From NCBI GenBank assembly GCA_024637045.1, contig JAGXFX010000027.1, forward strand, positions 62,001 to 126,000: 64,000 bases of DNA. The letters are read 5' to 3'. This document shows positions 35,450-43,615 of the stretch, piece by piece. Made by a program: the position numbers and the translations under genes. The number at the start of each line of letters is the position of its first letter. Position 1 is the first letter of the stretch. Under the pieces are notes generated by a model that was not told the origin of the DNA, did no database searches, and was given only the letters and a program-made list of their open reading frames with translations. This DNA is from Soehngenia sp. Its GTDB lineage: Bacteria > Bacillota > Clostridia > Tissierellales > Tissierellaceae.

Positions 35450-35625
35450 TGGAAAAATCCAGTGAATTACGTAAAAAGATAAAGAATAAGGATAAGGAAG
35501 GGATACAGAAAGATTTTAAGGACGTATTTGGCTCATTAGACAGCAGAATAGAATTAAGCGAATTTTTTAGAGTAGGCAAAATTGTACGTGATCTAAGAGA
35601 CTACATCCTTGAGGAGTGCGAATAA
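35449..35625 (+). CDS. 58-residue charged helical protein
   Basis: ATG 35449 overlaps the previous stop. Lys/Glu-rich helix (KSSELRKKIKNKDKEG) then an amphipathic part ending RDLRDYILEECE. The end carries the ribosome binding site GAGGAG for the next gene. Function unknown. Confidence 0.5.
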   Translation: MEKSSELRKKIKNKDKEGIQKDFKDVFGSLDSRIELSEFFRVGKIVRDLRDYILEECE

Positions 35626-36488
35626 TGGATACTTGTCTAAAAAGAGCCATAGTACAGCTGGATATTTTAGAGCCAGGGATGACTTACGGAGTTGTTGTTA
35701 ATGATGGTAGATATTCAAGGGATGAGTTAATGCAGCTTATTGGATGCTACAAGGACCACTACTTATTCATCAATGAAAAGGGCTTCAAGGAAAGTTTTTT
35801 AAAGAGTGACCTGCTTAATGGATCATGGAAGGTCAAAGGAATTAACCCAAGGAAGATGCTACTGGAAGCAGCTGAAAAGTTAAGTGGCATTGAGAAGGCA
35901 AATGTAGAGGAGGATTTGAATATGAAAGCTAAGATACACATGGAGGAACTGGTTCAAAAGTGCATGAAGTGGTTGGAAGAGCATCCAGGGGAAGGTCTTC
36001 ATATAAAATCAAAATTTCACACATACAACTTGAGTAACCCACAGGCAAGTATAGCAAGAGATACTGTATTACAGAGAATGAATGATCAGGGCAAGAAGGT
36101 GGTTATTGAAGGCGGAAGACCCAAATTGCTTATATATAAAGGGGAGAAACTTACAGAATCTAATGAATCAGAGGTTGAAGAAGCAAAAGAGGAAGCTCAA
36201 GAGGGACCTGAAAAAATATATGAGGATGAATTTGAGGGAGAAACAGTCGAAACGGAAACTATAACTAATGCTTTGAGGCGGGTTTTTTCGGTGGAGGAAG
36301 AGGAATCAATCGATGAAGAAAACAAGGACAGAAAATTCCTAATTGAAAAGATAGAAGAACTACAGCTAAGAGTTATAGATGCACAAGAGAAACTTGATAG
36401 AGCACAGATAAGGCTAACTGTGGAGATAGATGTTTATCAGGAGCTACTAGATGATATTACTAAACATTTAGAAAGACAGGAGGTATAA
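35625..36488 (+). CDS. 287-residue hypothetical protein with acidic linker and coiled coil
   Basis: Not assigned to a family. The N-terminal half is globular. Residues ~185-225 are very acidic (EVEEAKEEAQEG). About 240-287 form a coiled coil (IEKIEELQLRVIDAQEKLDRA). ATG 35625, not the earlier GTG at 35616, has GAGGAG 8 bases upstream. It lies upstream of the recombination genes and may belong to the replication module. Confidence 0.6.
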   Translation: MDTCLKRAIVQLDILEPGMTYGVVVNDGRYSRDELMQLIGCYKDHYLFINEKGFKESFLKSDLLNGSWKVKGINPRKMLLEAAEKLSGIEKANVEEDLNMKAKIHMEELVQKCMKWLEEHPGEGLHIKSKFHTYNLSNPQASIARDTVLQRMNDQGKKVVIEGGRPKLLIYKGEKLTESNESEVEEAKEEAQEGPEKIYEDEFEGETVETETITNALRRVFSVEEEESIDEENKDRKFLIEKIEELQLRVIDAQEKLDRAQIRLTVEIDVYQELLDDITKHLERQEV

Positions 36489-36491
36489 AGA

Positions 36492-36701
36492 ATGATTATC
36501 AGAAGTCAATGTAATAGAAAAATAGTAATTAACCCTAAGACAATAACTATAGACAGTGGACTACAAAGGTATTTCTTGTATGCAGATGATGTGATTATAG
36601 GATCATACAAGTCTGAAAGTAGAGCTATTGAAGAAGTTGATGCCATAGAAAAGGCGATTAATAATAAATTTAAAAATTATACAGTGGGAGCTGATTACTG
36701 A
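36492..36701 (+). CDS. 69-residue hypothetical protein
   Basis: Short beta-rich N-terminus (IIRSQCNRKIVINPKTITI) and a helical tail (RAIEEVDAIEKAI). Three bases after the previous stop and one-base overlap with the next start. Function unknown. Confidence 0.55.
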   Translation: MIIRSQCNRKIVINPKTITIDSGLQRYFLYADDVIIGSYKSESRAIEEVDAIEKAINNKFKNYTVGADY

Positions 36702-36931
36702 TGACTAAATCAAAAGAAACTACATGCTTTGCTTATGATGAAGGGAAATGCAAGATATTATCAATTGCTAAGTGTGAAGGTGAATCATGCAGGTTTTTAA
36801 AGACTAAGAAGGAGGTTCAGGAAAGTGAGAAGAGGGCTCTTGAAAGAATCAAGTCGCTGGATAAAGAAGATCAGAAAAACATCCTCAATCTCTATTATCC
36901 AAAGAATAAGAAAATACTTAAGAAAATATAA
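36701..36931 (+). CDS. 76-residue cysteine-containing hypothetical protein
   Basis: Four cysteines in the first half (CFAYDEGKCKILSIAKCEGESC) suggest a metal knuckle; the C-terminal half is a basic helix ending YYPKNKKILKKI. It is the last gene before the ERF gene. Function unknown. Confidence 0.6.
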   Translation: MTKSKETTCFAYDEGKCKILSIAKCEGESCRFLKTKKEVQESEKRALERIKSLDKEDQKNILNLYYPKNKKILKKI

Positions 36932-37016
36932 AAAAGACCCATTAGGATTGCAGTCCTTCAGGGCCATAGCAAATATTCATTCACTATCATTATAGCAATA
37001 AAAGGAGGTTTTAGCA

Positions 37017-37679
37017 ATGAATAAGTCTGACAGCATCACAGATTTAGCAGCTGCATTATCAAAATTTCAGACAGAAGTTAAAAATCCACAAAATTCAGAG
37101 ACGGTTAAGGTTGAAACAACCAAAGGATCATACAACTACAAATATGCACCACTTGATGAGATTTTAACCATGGTCAGGCCATTATTGGGAAAAAACGGTC
37201 TCAGCATTGTCCAGGCTCCATCAAGTGAAGGTGCTGACATTGTGGTTACTACTACACTACTGCATTCAACAGGACAATACATTGAGTTTGAACCATTGAA
37301 GCTGAAAGCAGATAAAGCAACAGCCCAGGGCGCAGGTAGTGCCATAACATACGCCAGACGATATGCCCTATCAGCAATACTGGGAATATCATCCGAGGAT
37401 GATGACGATGGTAACGCAGCAGAACCAAAAGAGAAAAAGAGTGGTAGTAAGAGCACAAGTCCCGCCTCTACAAAAAAGAATGATACAAATTCAAACCCAG
37501 GCAATAACCCAGCAACTAAAAACCAAGTGGAATATATAGTCAAACTAGCTAAAAAGAAGAAATATGAAGAAAGTATTAATGGCTACATTAAGAGCAATTA
37601 TAAAAAAGACAACCTAGACGAACTTGCATTTTCAGAAGCATCAGAACTTATTGAGCTATTAAAAAGTATGGAGGGATAA
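37017..37679 (+). CDS. ERF-family single-strand annealing protein
   Basis: This 220-residue recombinase pairs complementary single strands in phage recombination. The N-terminal ERF core includes YKYAPLDEILTMVRPLLGKNGLSIVQ and the conserved AGSAITYARRYALSAILGI. Residues ~130-165 are a low-complexity Ser/Lys/Asn linker, then a small helical C-terminal domain (TKNQVEYIVKLAKK). AAAGGAGG precedes the ATG. It is followed by the DnaD-like gene, as in many Firmicutes phages. Confidence 0.92.
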   Translation: MNKSDSITDLAAALSKFQTEVKNPQNSETVKVETTKGSYNYKYAPLDEILTMVRPLLGKNGLSIVQAPSSEGADIVVTTTLLHSTGQYIEFEPLKLKADKATAQGAGSAITYARRYALSAILGISSEDDDDGNAAEPKEKKSGSKSTSPASTKKNDTNSNPGNNPATKNQVEYIVKLAKKKKYEESINGYIKSNYKKDNLDELAFSEASELIELLKSMEG

Positions 37680-37709
37680 CTAAGATTATTCCTCTTGGGA
37701 GGTGAGAGT

Positions 37710-38621
37710 GTGGCAAGACCGAAAAAGGAAACAGTGGACTATTTTCCACATTTTACTAATAGTGGTAAAACACTTTTTATTCTTGAAGGTGAGTTTGGCA
37801 ATGATGGTTATGCTTTCTGGTTTAAGCTGTTGGAACTGTTGGGTTCGTCTGATGGTCATGTTTATGACTGTAGAAATACACCATCATGGAAGTTTCTACT
37901 AGCAAAAACTAAAGTGGATGGAGATACAGCTACTAAAATACTTGATACATTATCGGAATTAGAAGCTATAGATCAGGATTTGTGGAAATATAATCTAATT
38001 TGGAGTGATAATTATGTGGATAACTTACAACCGGTTTATAACAACAGGAAAGCATCACTGCCTGAAAAACCTATTATTACAAGTAGTAATAATAACCCAG
38101 ATGAATTACTACAAGTAGAAACTGATGATAAAGAAGTTACTATCATCAAAAACCGACAAAGTAGAGTAAAGGAAAGTAAACTAAAGGAGACTATAGAAGA
38201 GGAGACGGAAAAAGATCCTGTCGGTAGTAGTCGTCCAGATGAAAAATTAATTTTACTAGTTAAAGCCTACGAGCAAAACGGATTCGGTCAACTAAGTGAA
38301 ATCGTTAGAGATAAACTTGTAGCTCTATTAAATGAGTATGATTTCACCTGGATAAACGAGGCTTTTAAAATCGCAGTCGAGAATAATAAACGCACATTAA
38401 AGTACGTTGAGGGGATCCTTCGTAATTGGCGAGCAGAAGGCGGCATGAAGACAGAGACAATAGGAGTGAAGAAGTCTCCGCCTACACCACGAAAAAAAAC
38501 GAGATTTCATAATCTCGAGTCAAGAACAGACAAGTATTCCGCTGATGATCTTGAGAATATAGCTAAGAGGAAAAGAGAAGAGTGGAAGAAAAAACAGAAG
38601 GAAGCAGGAGGTAGAGGATGA
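37710..38621 (+). CDS. phage replication organiser (DUF4373-like plus DnaD-like domain)
   Basis: The 303-residue protein begins ARPKKETVDYFPHFTN and continues GYAFWFKLLELLG, the Lin1244/Lin1753-like N-terminal domain of phage replisome organisers. A charged linker (residues ~120-175) precedes a DnaD-like C-terminal domain ending LKYVEGILRNWRAEGG. It probably opens the origin and loads the host helicase. The start is GTG 37710 with GGGAGGTGAG upstream; no phage helicase gene is seen. Confidence 0.85.
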   Translation: MARPKKETVDYFPHFTNSGKTLFILEGEFGNDGYAFWFKLLELLGSSDGHVYDCRNTPSWKFLLAKTKVDGDTATKILDTLSELEAIDQDLWKYNLIWSDNYVDNLQPVYNNRKASLPEKPIITSSNNNPDELLQVETDDKEVTIIKNRQSRVKESKLKETIEEETEKDPVGSSRPDEKLILLVKAYEQNGFGQLSEIVRDKLVALLNEYDFTWINEAFKIAVENNKRTLKYVEGILRNWRAEGGMKTETIGVKKSPPTPRKKTRFHNLESRTDKYSADDLENIAKRKREEWKKKQKEAGGRG

Positions 38622-38929
38622 ATGAAAAGAAAATATTAGATGCATGCTGCGGTAGTAAAATGTTCTGGTTCGATAAGAACAACCCTTCAACAATTTATTT
38701 TGATAATAGAGAAGTAGACAGGCATGAATTTTACCCAGGGCAATATATCGAGATTAAACCTGAGATAGTCGGAGACTTCACAGATCTACCCTTTGAAAGT
38801 AATTCTTTTAGTTTAGTAGTATTTGATCCGCCTCACTTAATGAAAATAGGTACGAACTCATGGACATATCTGAAGTATGGTCGACTAGATGGATTCCATG
38901 ATATAGACGATTCAGGCATTCCATTTTAG
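38618..38929 (+). CDS. truncated SAM-dependent DNA methyltransferase-like protein
   Basis: The 103 residues match the N-terminal half of a phage methyltransferase family: ILDACCGSKMFWFDK (SAM loop), FDNREVD, then LVVFDPPHLMKIG (catalytic DPPH). Full-length relatives are nearly twice as long and continue after KYG-L with a helical domain and a C-terminal beta hairpin. Here the protein changes to DGFHDIDDSGIPF and stops. I infer a 3' truncation; activity is doubtful. It overlaps the previous gene by four bases. Confidence 0.65.
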   Translation: MNEKKILDACCGSKMFWFDKNNPSTIYFDNREVDRHEFYPGQYIEIKPEIVGDFTDLPFESNSFSLVVFDPPHLMKIGTNSWTYLKYGRLDGFHDIDDSGIPF

Positions 38930-38944
38930 GGAGGAGGTTGAGAG

Positions 38945-39109
38945 ATGAAAGTTTATAAAATATATTATACATTCTCTGGAGAAGTTGAAATTGATGCTGA
39001 AAATGAAGAAGAAGCAAGGGACGTGGCTGAATATGAAGCATACAAGTCATGTGGATGTAATAATTGTTTTAGTATAGATATATTAGAAGAGGTGCAAGAT
39101 GATAAATGA
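38945..39109 (+). CDS. 54-residue hypothetical protein
   Basis: ATG 38945 after GGGAGGAGG. Beta strand (VYKIYYTFSGEVEIDA), helix (EEEARDVAEYEAY), then a CGCNNC cysteine cluster. Function unknown. Overlaps the next start. Confidence 0.55.
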   Translation: MKVYKIYYTFSGEVEIDAENEEEARDVAEYEAYKSCGCNNCFSIDILEEVQDDK

Positions 39110-39353
39110 TAATAGATATGGTAAATTCAGGATCTCAATCAAGTTGATGGAAGAAAATCCAATTATTGTAATGCGTATCATAATGTCTAATTTTCTGGTT
39201 ACAAGGGCAGAATGCATCTATGGCCTTGGTGTAATACAATATGAAGCATATTCGCCATTGTTTAGAAAAATAGAGGTAGGTGAAAGACCGCCATTATATG
39301 TAATTGGATTTGATGAAGAAGAGAATATTTCAGTCACTGAGGAGGCGGAGTAA
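39099..39353 (+). CDS. 84-residue hypothetical protein
   Basis: Beta-rich small protein (GKFRISIKLMEENPIIVMRII) with an acidic end (EENISVTEEAE). No family recognised. AGAGGTGC upstream; overlaps the gene before it. Confidence 0.55.
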   Translation: MINDNRYGKFRISIKLMEENPIIVMRIIMSNFLVTRAECIYGLGVIQYEAYSPLFRKIEVGERPPLYVIGFDEEENISVTEEAE

Positions 39354-40097
39354 ATGTTTGCTAATTGCAATGAAAAAGTAATAACAAATGCCTTGCAAGA
39401 AAAACATGACAGATTACAGGATATATTTGCTCCACAGGTTAAATTAGGACCTGCAGGCAGCAAGATAATTGATGCTATTGCCATAAAAAAAACATGGTCA
39501 CCCAGAACAGTAATAGCTTATGAAATAAAGACATCAAGACAAGATTTTCTTCAAGACCAGAAACACCCAGTTTATATGGAAAACTGTAATTTATTTTACT
39601 TTGTTACAACTAATGGAATAGTTCAGGAAGGAGAAATCCCAAAAGGAGCAGGACATATGATTTATAATCCAGAAACAGGAAAAATTAGGACTAAAAAGAA
39701 AGCTCCTTACAGAAAACAACCAATCAATTCGGATTTACTACTCCATATTATGTTTTGGAAAGCAGAAAGGTACTTTGGCTTTAGAACAAGAGCAGAAAGG
39801 CTAGAGGATTACAGAGCTAAGGAAGATCTACGAGCTTTAGGGCATCAAGTAGCAAAAAAAATCAGTTGTTTAGAAATAAAAATAGAGGGATTTAATCACA
39901 GTTATTATAAGCAAAAATATGACGAGATTCTTAATGAGTGGGAACGGTTATACGGAAACAGATACATAGATTTTAATAAACTAAATGCTAAAGATGGATA
40001 TTCAGTTGGAGATATGAGGAGGATTAGCGTTTATTTAGAAGCGGCCAAAAAAGACATTGAGAGAGTGAGTAAAATAATTTTAGAGGAGGCAGATTGA
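39354..40097 (+). CDS. MmcB-like PD-(D/E)XK nuclease-fold protein
   Basis: The 247-residue protein carries a PD-(D/E)XK core near residues 40-70: SKIIDAIAIKKTW with Asp, then VIAYEIKTSRQDFLQDQKH with the ExK pair. This resembles MmcB-type DNA repair nucleases and phage proteins of the same fold. Residues 120-247 are mostly helical. Placed next to another nuclease-like gene, it probably acts on recombination intermediates. Not proven. Confidence 0.7.
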   Translation: MFANCNEKVITNALQEKHDRLQDIFAPQVKLGPAGSKIIDAIAIKKTWSPRTVIAYEIKTSRQDFLQDQKHPVYMENCNLFYFVTTNGIVQEGEIPKGAGHMIYNPETGKIRTKKKAPYRKQPINSDLLLHIMFWKAERYFGFRTRAERLEDYRAKEDLRALGHQVAKKISCLEIKIEGFNHSYYKQKYDEILNEWERLYGNRYIDFNKLNAKDGYSVGDMRRISVYLEAAKKDIERVSKIILEEAD

Positions 40098-40510
40098 TGA
40101 ACTGGACGGAAGAGGAATATGAAGAATTTATGAAGATGAAAAACATGTTGCCGCCTACCAATAAATCTAAACCAAAGAAGAATAAATATAGTAATAGAAA
40201 GACCACGGTTGACGGAATAACCTTTGACAGTAAGAAAGAGGCGGACTATTACCTGAAGCTAAAGCAGCAAAAGGCAGCTGGTGAAATCAAGGACTTTAAA
40301 CTTCAACCGGAGTATGAACTTCAACCAAGATTTAAAAAGAATGGCAAGACATATAGACCAATCAAGTACATCGCAGATTTCATTATAGATCACAATGACG
40401 GGACTACTGAAGTGGTTGACATAAAGGGCATGGAGACGGAAAAATTCAGGATAAAGAAAAAACTGTTTGAATACAAATATCAAGACTTAGCGTTAAGAGT
40501 CATTAAGTAA
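40097..40510 (+). CDS. DUF1064 family nuclease-fold protein
   Basis: This 137-residue protein has the DUF1064 pattern: FDSKKEADYYLKLK, then YIADFII, VVDIKGMET and FRIKKKLFEY. The residues E, D and D-x-K fit a Holliday-junction-resolvase-like PD-(D/E)XK site. Many Firmicutes phages carry it near replication genes. ATG 40097 overlaps the previous stop; GAGGAGG is upstream. Confidence 0.8.
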   Translation: MNWTEEEYEEFMKMKNMLPPTNKSKPKKNKYSNRKTTVDGITFDSKKEADYYLKLKQQKAAGEIKDFKLQPEYELQPRFKKNGKTYRPIKYIADFIIDHNDGTTEVVDIKGMETEKFRIKKKLFEYKYQDLALRVIK

Positions 40511-40521
40511 GAGGGGAGTTA

Positions 40522-40842
40522 ATGAGAGGGAAAGCTTGGACAGAGGAAGAGCAGATGATCCTTGAGGAAACCTTGAAGGACATGTCAATAAATGATGTGG
40601 CGAAGATGCTAGGCAGACCATACACAACGGTATTTCAAAATGCGCAGAAACTGAGAGAAGAGGACCCTGATAGATATATCAAAAACAAAAGGCGGAAAGT
40701 TGTTGAATTAACAAAATGCCCTGACTGTGGTAGCTCAAAAATCAATCAGGTTGATAACATGTGTCAGGGTGCGAAATACTTCTGTGTTAACTGTTTCCGA
40801 GAGTATAACAGGTATGGTGAGGTAGTGGATCCGATTAAATAG
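40522..40842 (+). CDS. SANT/Myb-like HTH plus zinc-ribbon protein
   Basis: The 106-residue protein begins with a SANT-like helix-turn-helix (GKAWTEEEQMILEETLKDM, then DVAKMLGRPYTTVFQ). It ends with a zinc ribbon (CPDCGSSKI---CVNCFREYNRYG). Both parts suggest nucleic-acid binding. Role in this phage unknown; possibly middle or late transcription. Confidence 0.65.
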   Translation: MRGKAWTEEEQMILEETLKDMSINDVAKMLGRPYTTVFQNAQKLREEDPDRYIKNKRRKVVELTKCPDCGSSKINQVDNMCQGAKYFCVNCFREYNRYGEVVDPIK

Positions 40843-40853
40843 GAGGTGGAATA

Positions 40854-41156
40854 ATGATAGAGAATCCAAAAATATTGGAACAATTCAAATTAAAATGCGA
40901 CCCAAAGGAAGTAAAAATAGAAATGCTGGAAGCACAAAACGCTGACCTGATCAGGAGAATAAACCTACACAGAGAGATACAAGAGCAGTCCATGATTACC
41001 ATTGACGATCTCAGCAGAGAGAATAAGATGTTGAGGGCTTGGAAAGATGAAATTGAAAGAGCGCTTAAATCTAATCGATATGGAAGAGTAAGTATTGGTA
41101 TTGACTATGGTCAAGTTGATGGCGACCAAACGCAGGAGGTGGACAATGACGTGTAA
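40854..41156 (+). CDS. 100-residue coiled-coil hypothetical protein
   Basis: Residues ~18-70 form a coiled coil (VKIEMLEAQNADLIRRINLH). The C-terminus is short and polar. AGGAGGTGG upstream. It overlaps the next gene by about ten bases. Function unknown. Confidence 0.55.
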   Translation: MIENPKILEQFKLKCDPKEVKIEMLEAQNADLIRRINLHREIQEQSMITIDDLSRENKMLRAWKDEIERALKSNRYGRVSIGIDYGQVDGDQTQEVDNDV

Positions 41157-41580
41157 AGACATATTGAAACAATACAATGATGTGCAGCAGGAGATCAAAG
41201 ATCTGGAGCATAGGATAAAGAAGCTCAACAGCAAGAAGCAAGAGGCTGAAGCTGATACAGTGGTAGGATCTAATATAGAATTTCCATACAACGAGAGGAT
41301 ATATGCCATTAGTGGATTTAATGTTGAAGATAAGAGTGACAAGATAGAACGGCTGGAGAGAGTACTTAAAAAGAGAAAACAGAAGTGTGAAAGCATGAAG
41401 GTAGAGATAGAAGAATTTATAAATACGATACCAGACAGCAGGACCAGGCGGGTATTTACTTTCAGGTACATTGAAGGGTTGACCTGGTTACAAATTGCCA
41501 GAAGGATTGAGAGGTATGATGAGTCCTACCCAAGAAAGATAATACATGACCGATACCTGGAAGAATATAAAAACGGGTAA
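41146..41580 (+). CDS. sigma-70-region-4-like late regulator (DUF1492/ArpU-type)
   Basis: The 144-residue protein has a long N-terminal coiled coil (QQEIKDLEHRIKKLNSKKQ). Its C-terminal helix-turn-helix reads DSRTRRVFTFRYIEGLTWLQIARRI, the region-4-like pattern of DUF1492/ArpU-type phage proteins. These are thought to switch on late genes. It is the last gene before the packaging module, the usual place. ATG 41146 is set by AGGAGGTGG. Confidence 0.8.
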   Translation: MTCKDILKQYNDVQQEIKDLEHRIKKLNSKKQEAEADTVVGSNIEFPYNERIYAISGFNVEDKSDKIERLERVLKKRKQKCESMKVEIEEFINTIPDSRTRRVFTFRYIEGLTWLQIARRIERYDESYPRKIIHDRYLEEYKNG

Positions 41581-41680
41581 AGAATAACACAAAATCCGAA
41601 TAATCCGATTTATATCTGATAGTATGAGAGTATGAGGTAGTGTAAAGAAATTGAGCGATTCATCATATACATCCTCCTTT

Positions 41681-42015
41681 CACTTGGGCTTGTCACTAGG
41701 ACAGGCCCTACTATTTTGCAACTAACTAATTTAATAGAGTGCGGGCAGTTAGTGAGTAGCGGGTGGCTTCTTCCCACTAAGAAGTGGCAAACCATTAAGC
41801 CTGACAGATGGTGAATACATGATGGTAGGAAGTACGGGTAGATCCCAGAAACCACAGCAGTAACCCTACCAGACTGTAGGATATACTATGACTTGGGCAA
41901 AAGCTAACTTACTGCAAAATTATAAGGTAGACACTCAACGGGAGCGTTGATGGCTTTCATTGGGTGTAGGGAATGAATACGCAAACAAATGCGAGTGGGC
42001 GGGCGCAAGCGTATA
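41681..42015 (+). ncRNA. candidate structured non-coding RNA between late regulator and packaging genes
   Basis: The 491-bp gap 41581-42071 has no credible gene. It is visibly richer in G and C than its flanks and full of nested complementary segments. These include GGGCTTGTC/GACAGGCCC (41686-41708), CTACT/AGTAG (41708-41712 with 41755-41759) enclosing ACTAACT/AGTTAGT, GGCTT/AAGCC (41765-41801) enclosing CCACT/AGTGG, GGTAGG/CCTACC (41824-41870), and ACACTCAA/TTGGGTGT (about 41931-41967). The pattern fits a multi-branched RNA about 330 nt long. No family is asserted; strand is inferred from the neighbouring genes. Confidence 0.45.
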
Positions 42016-42071
42016 AAATAATTGTTTGTTTGTCAAATATTAGGATATAGGTATCTCAAAGGGGTGATACC

Positions 42072-42374
42072 ATGGCATTATTTGGAGAAAAGAAAACCAA
42101 GGATGAAAAGGAAGAAGAAAAACTTCTAGAATTTATGGAGAGGTATCAACTGGAGGATCTAGACAACAAGGACATGGTTGTACTAAAGAGGATAGCCAAT
42201 GACTTAGTGGGTAATAACTTTTTCAAGGCAGGAATGGCATTCTCATTTGCAAAGGCAGAGGAACAAGCAAAAGTAAGTTACTTATCAGCACTGGTTGAAC
42301 AGAATTGGATGATAGTAAGACAGTTGAGTAGGTTAAATAAGAATATAGAAGCGATGCAGGAGAAGGACCTTTAG
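42072..42374 (+). CDS. 100-residue hypothetical protein of the packaging region
   Basis: Starts MALFGEKKTKDEKEEEKLLEFM (highly charged), then a helical part with NDLVGNNFFKAGMAFSF and YLSALVEQNWMIVRQLSRLNKN. I recognise it as a helical small protein of Firmicutes phages without known function. AAAGGGGTG site before the ATG. Confidence 0.6.
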   Translation: MALFGEKKTKDEKEEEKLLEFMERYQLEDLDNKDMVVLKRIANDLVGNNFFKAGMAFSFAKAEEQAKVSYLSALVEQNWMIVRQLSRLNKNIEAMQEKDL

Positions 42375-42410
42375 GGGTCCTTTTAACATGCCCTGAAAGG
42401 TGGTGAGATC

Positions 42411-42857
42411 ATGGCTAAGAGCAAGTGGCCAATGGTAGAAGCAAAGCTTATGCTTGTACAGAAGTGGTGCCGGGATGGATTGGCAGAAGATCAGATTGCT
42501 ACAAATCTTGGGATAGCCGTGTCCACTCTTAACGATTACAAACACAAACACCCGGAATTTTTGGAGGCGTTAAAAAAGGGAAAAGAAGTATTTATTACAG
42601 AAGTCGAGAATGCTTTGGCTAAGAAAGCCTTGGGATTCTATTACGAAGAAGAGAAGACATATATCAAACAGGAAGATGGCAAGGATGTCCGATATAAAGA
42701 AGTAACCAAGAAATATCAACCGCCTGATGTAGCTGCATGTAGTTTGCTGCTCAAGAACAAGGACAGAGGTAATTGGTCAGATAATCCTATGAAACTTGAC
42801 CTGGATAGGGAAATGGCTGAGTGGCGAAAGAAGAATGAAAGCATGAAGATGTGGTGA
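42411..42857 (+). CDS. terminase small subunit-like HTH protein
   Basis: The 148-residue protein has an N-terminal helix-turn-helix (LVQKWCRDGLAEDQIATNLGIAVSTLNDY), then HPEFLEALKKGKE and NALAKKALGF, as in many small terminase or terminase-like proteins. It would bind the pac or cos DNA. A P27-like second candidate lies at 43745. GGTGGTGAG site upstream. Confidence 0.65.
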   Translation: MAKSKWPMVEAKLMLVQKWCRDGLAEDQIATNLGIAVSTLNDYKHKHPEFLEALKKGKEVFITEVENALAKKALGFYYEEEKTYIKQEDGKDVRYKEVTKKYQPPDVAACSLLLKNKDRGNWSDNPMKLDLDREMAEWRKKNESMKMW

Positions 42858-42861
42858 TGAT

Positions 42862-43518
42862 ATGGACAAGATTCATAAGTTCTACTGTACCAAGGCATGG
42901 AGGAATCTGTCATTTAACTCAAAGATAACAGCAGGAGGAAAGTGTAACAGGTGTGGATATATAGCAGATAAGATGTCAGAGCTGATAGGTCATCATAAGA
43001 TAGAACTAACTGAGGATAATGTTGATGATCCACTAATATCACTTAACCCTGAGAATGTTGAGGTTATATGTCAGCTATGCCATAACAAGGACCATAGGAG
43101 ATTCGGGAATAAACAGAATGTATATATAGTATATGGTAGTCCACTCTCAGGCAAGACTACACTGGTAAAGGAGATCATGAGGCAAGGGGATATAGTCCTT
43201 GACATGGATGCCATATGGCAGGCAGTAACCTTACAGAATGATTACACCAAACCAAACAATGTGAGGTTCAATGTATTCAAGATAAGGGATGAGATGCTGC
43301 AACAGATCAAGACCAGGTATGGTAACTGGTATGATGCTTATATTATTGGAGGTTACCCTGATAAGTATGAGCGTGAGAGGTTGGTTAAGTCATTAGGTGC
43401 TGAACTCATATACTGTGAGAGTACCAAGGAAGAGTGCATCAAACGACTAGAGGGCAGCGACAAGCCGAGTAGATGGTTGGAATATATAAATGATTGGTGG
43501 GATAAATACAATGGGTGA
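42862..43518 (+). CDS. HNH endonuclease fused to a P-loop kinase-like domain
   Basis: The 218-residue protein has two parts. Residues 1 to ~88 form an HNH nuclease with zinc cysteines (CNRCGY; CQLCHNKDH) and the catalytic HH (IGHHKIELT). Residues ~90-218 are a P-loop domain: VYIVYGSPLSGKTTLV (Walker A), then VLDMDAIWQAV and IIGGYPDKYERER, like small polynucleotide or metabolite kinases. HNH proteins beside terminases help cut cos in several phages. What the kinase part adds is not known. Confidence 0.8.
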   Translation: MDKIHKFYCTKAWRNLSFNSKITAGGKCNRCGYIADKMSELIGHHKIELTEDNVDDPLISLNPENVEVICQLCHNKDHRRFGNKQNVYIVYGSPLSGKTTLVKEIMRQGDIVLDMDAIWQAVTLQNDYTKPNNVRFNVFKIRDEMLQQIKTRYGNWYDAYIIGGYPDKYERERLVKSLGAELIYCESTKEECIKRLEGSDKPSRWLEYINDWWDKYNG

Positions 43519-43615
43519 GGTCATAAGTAGCATAGGTTGGTTACTAACTGGATTAGTGACAGTACCAGTGATAATAATACTGTTGATTGTACTGGTGGCA
43601 AGGAAGGTAAGTTGA
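43511..43615 (+). CDS. 34-residue single-span membrane microprotein
   Basis: ATG 43511 opens within the HNH gene end. Almost the whole frame is hydrophobic (TGLVTVPVIIILLIVLVA) with a short basic end (RKVS). Plausible small membrane protein; function unknown. Confidence 0.4.
   Translation: MGEVISSIGWLLTGLVTVPVIIILLIVLVARKVS

Noticed and set aside
41681-42015. Firm call as HEARO/omega RNA
   Set aside because: General size and context are compatible, but I cannot verify the consensus by eye and no IscB or IsrB gene is adjacent.
41581-42071. Group I or group II intron
   Set aside because: I found no group I P7/S-type core, no domain V-like hairpin, and no split exon; flanking genes are complete.
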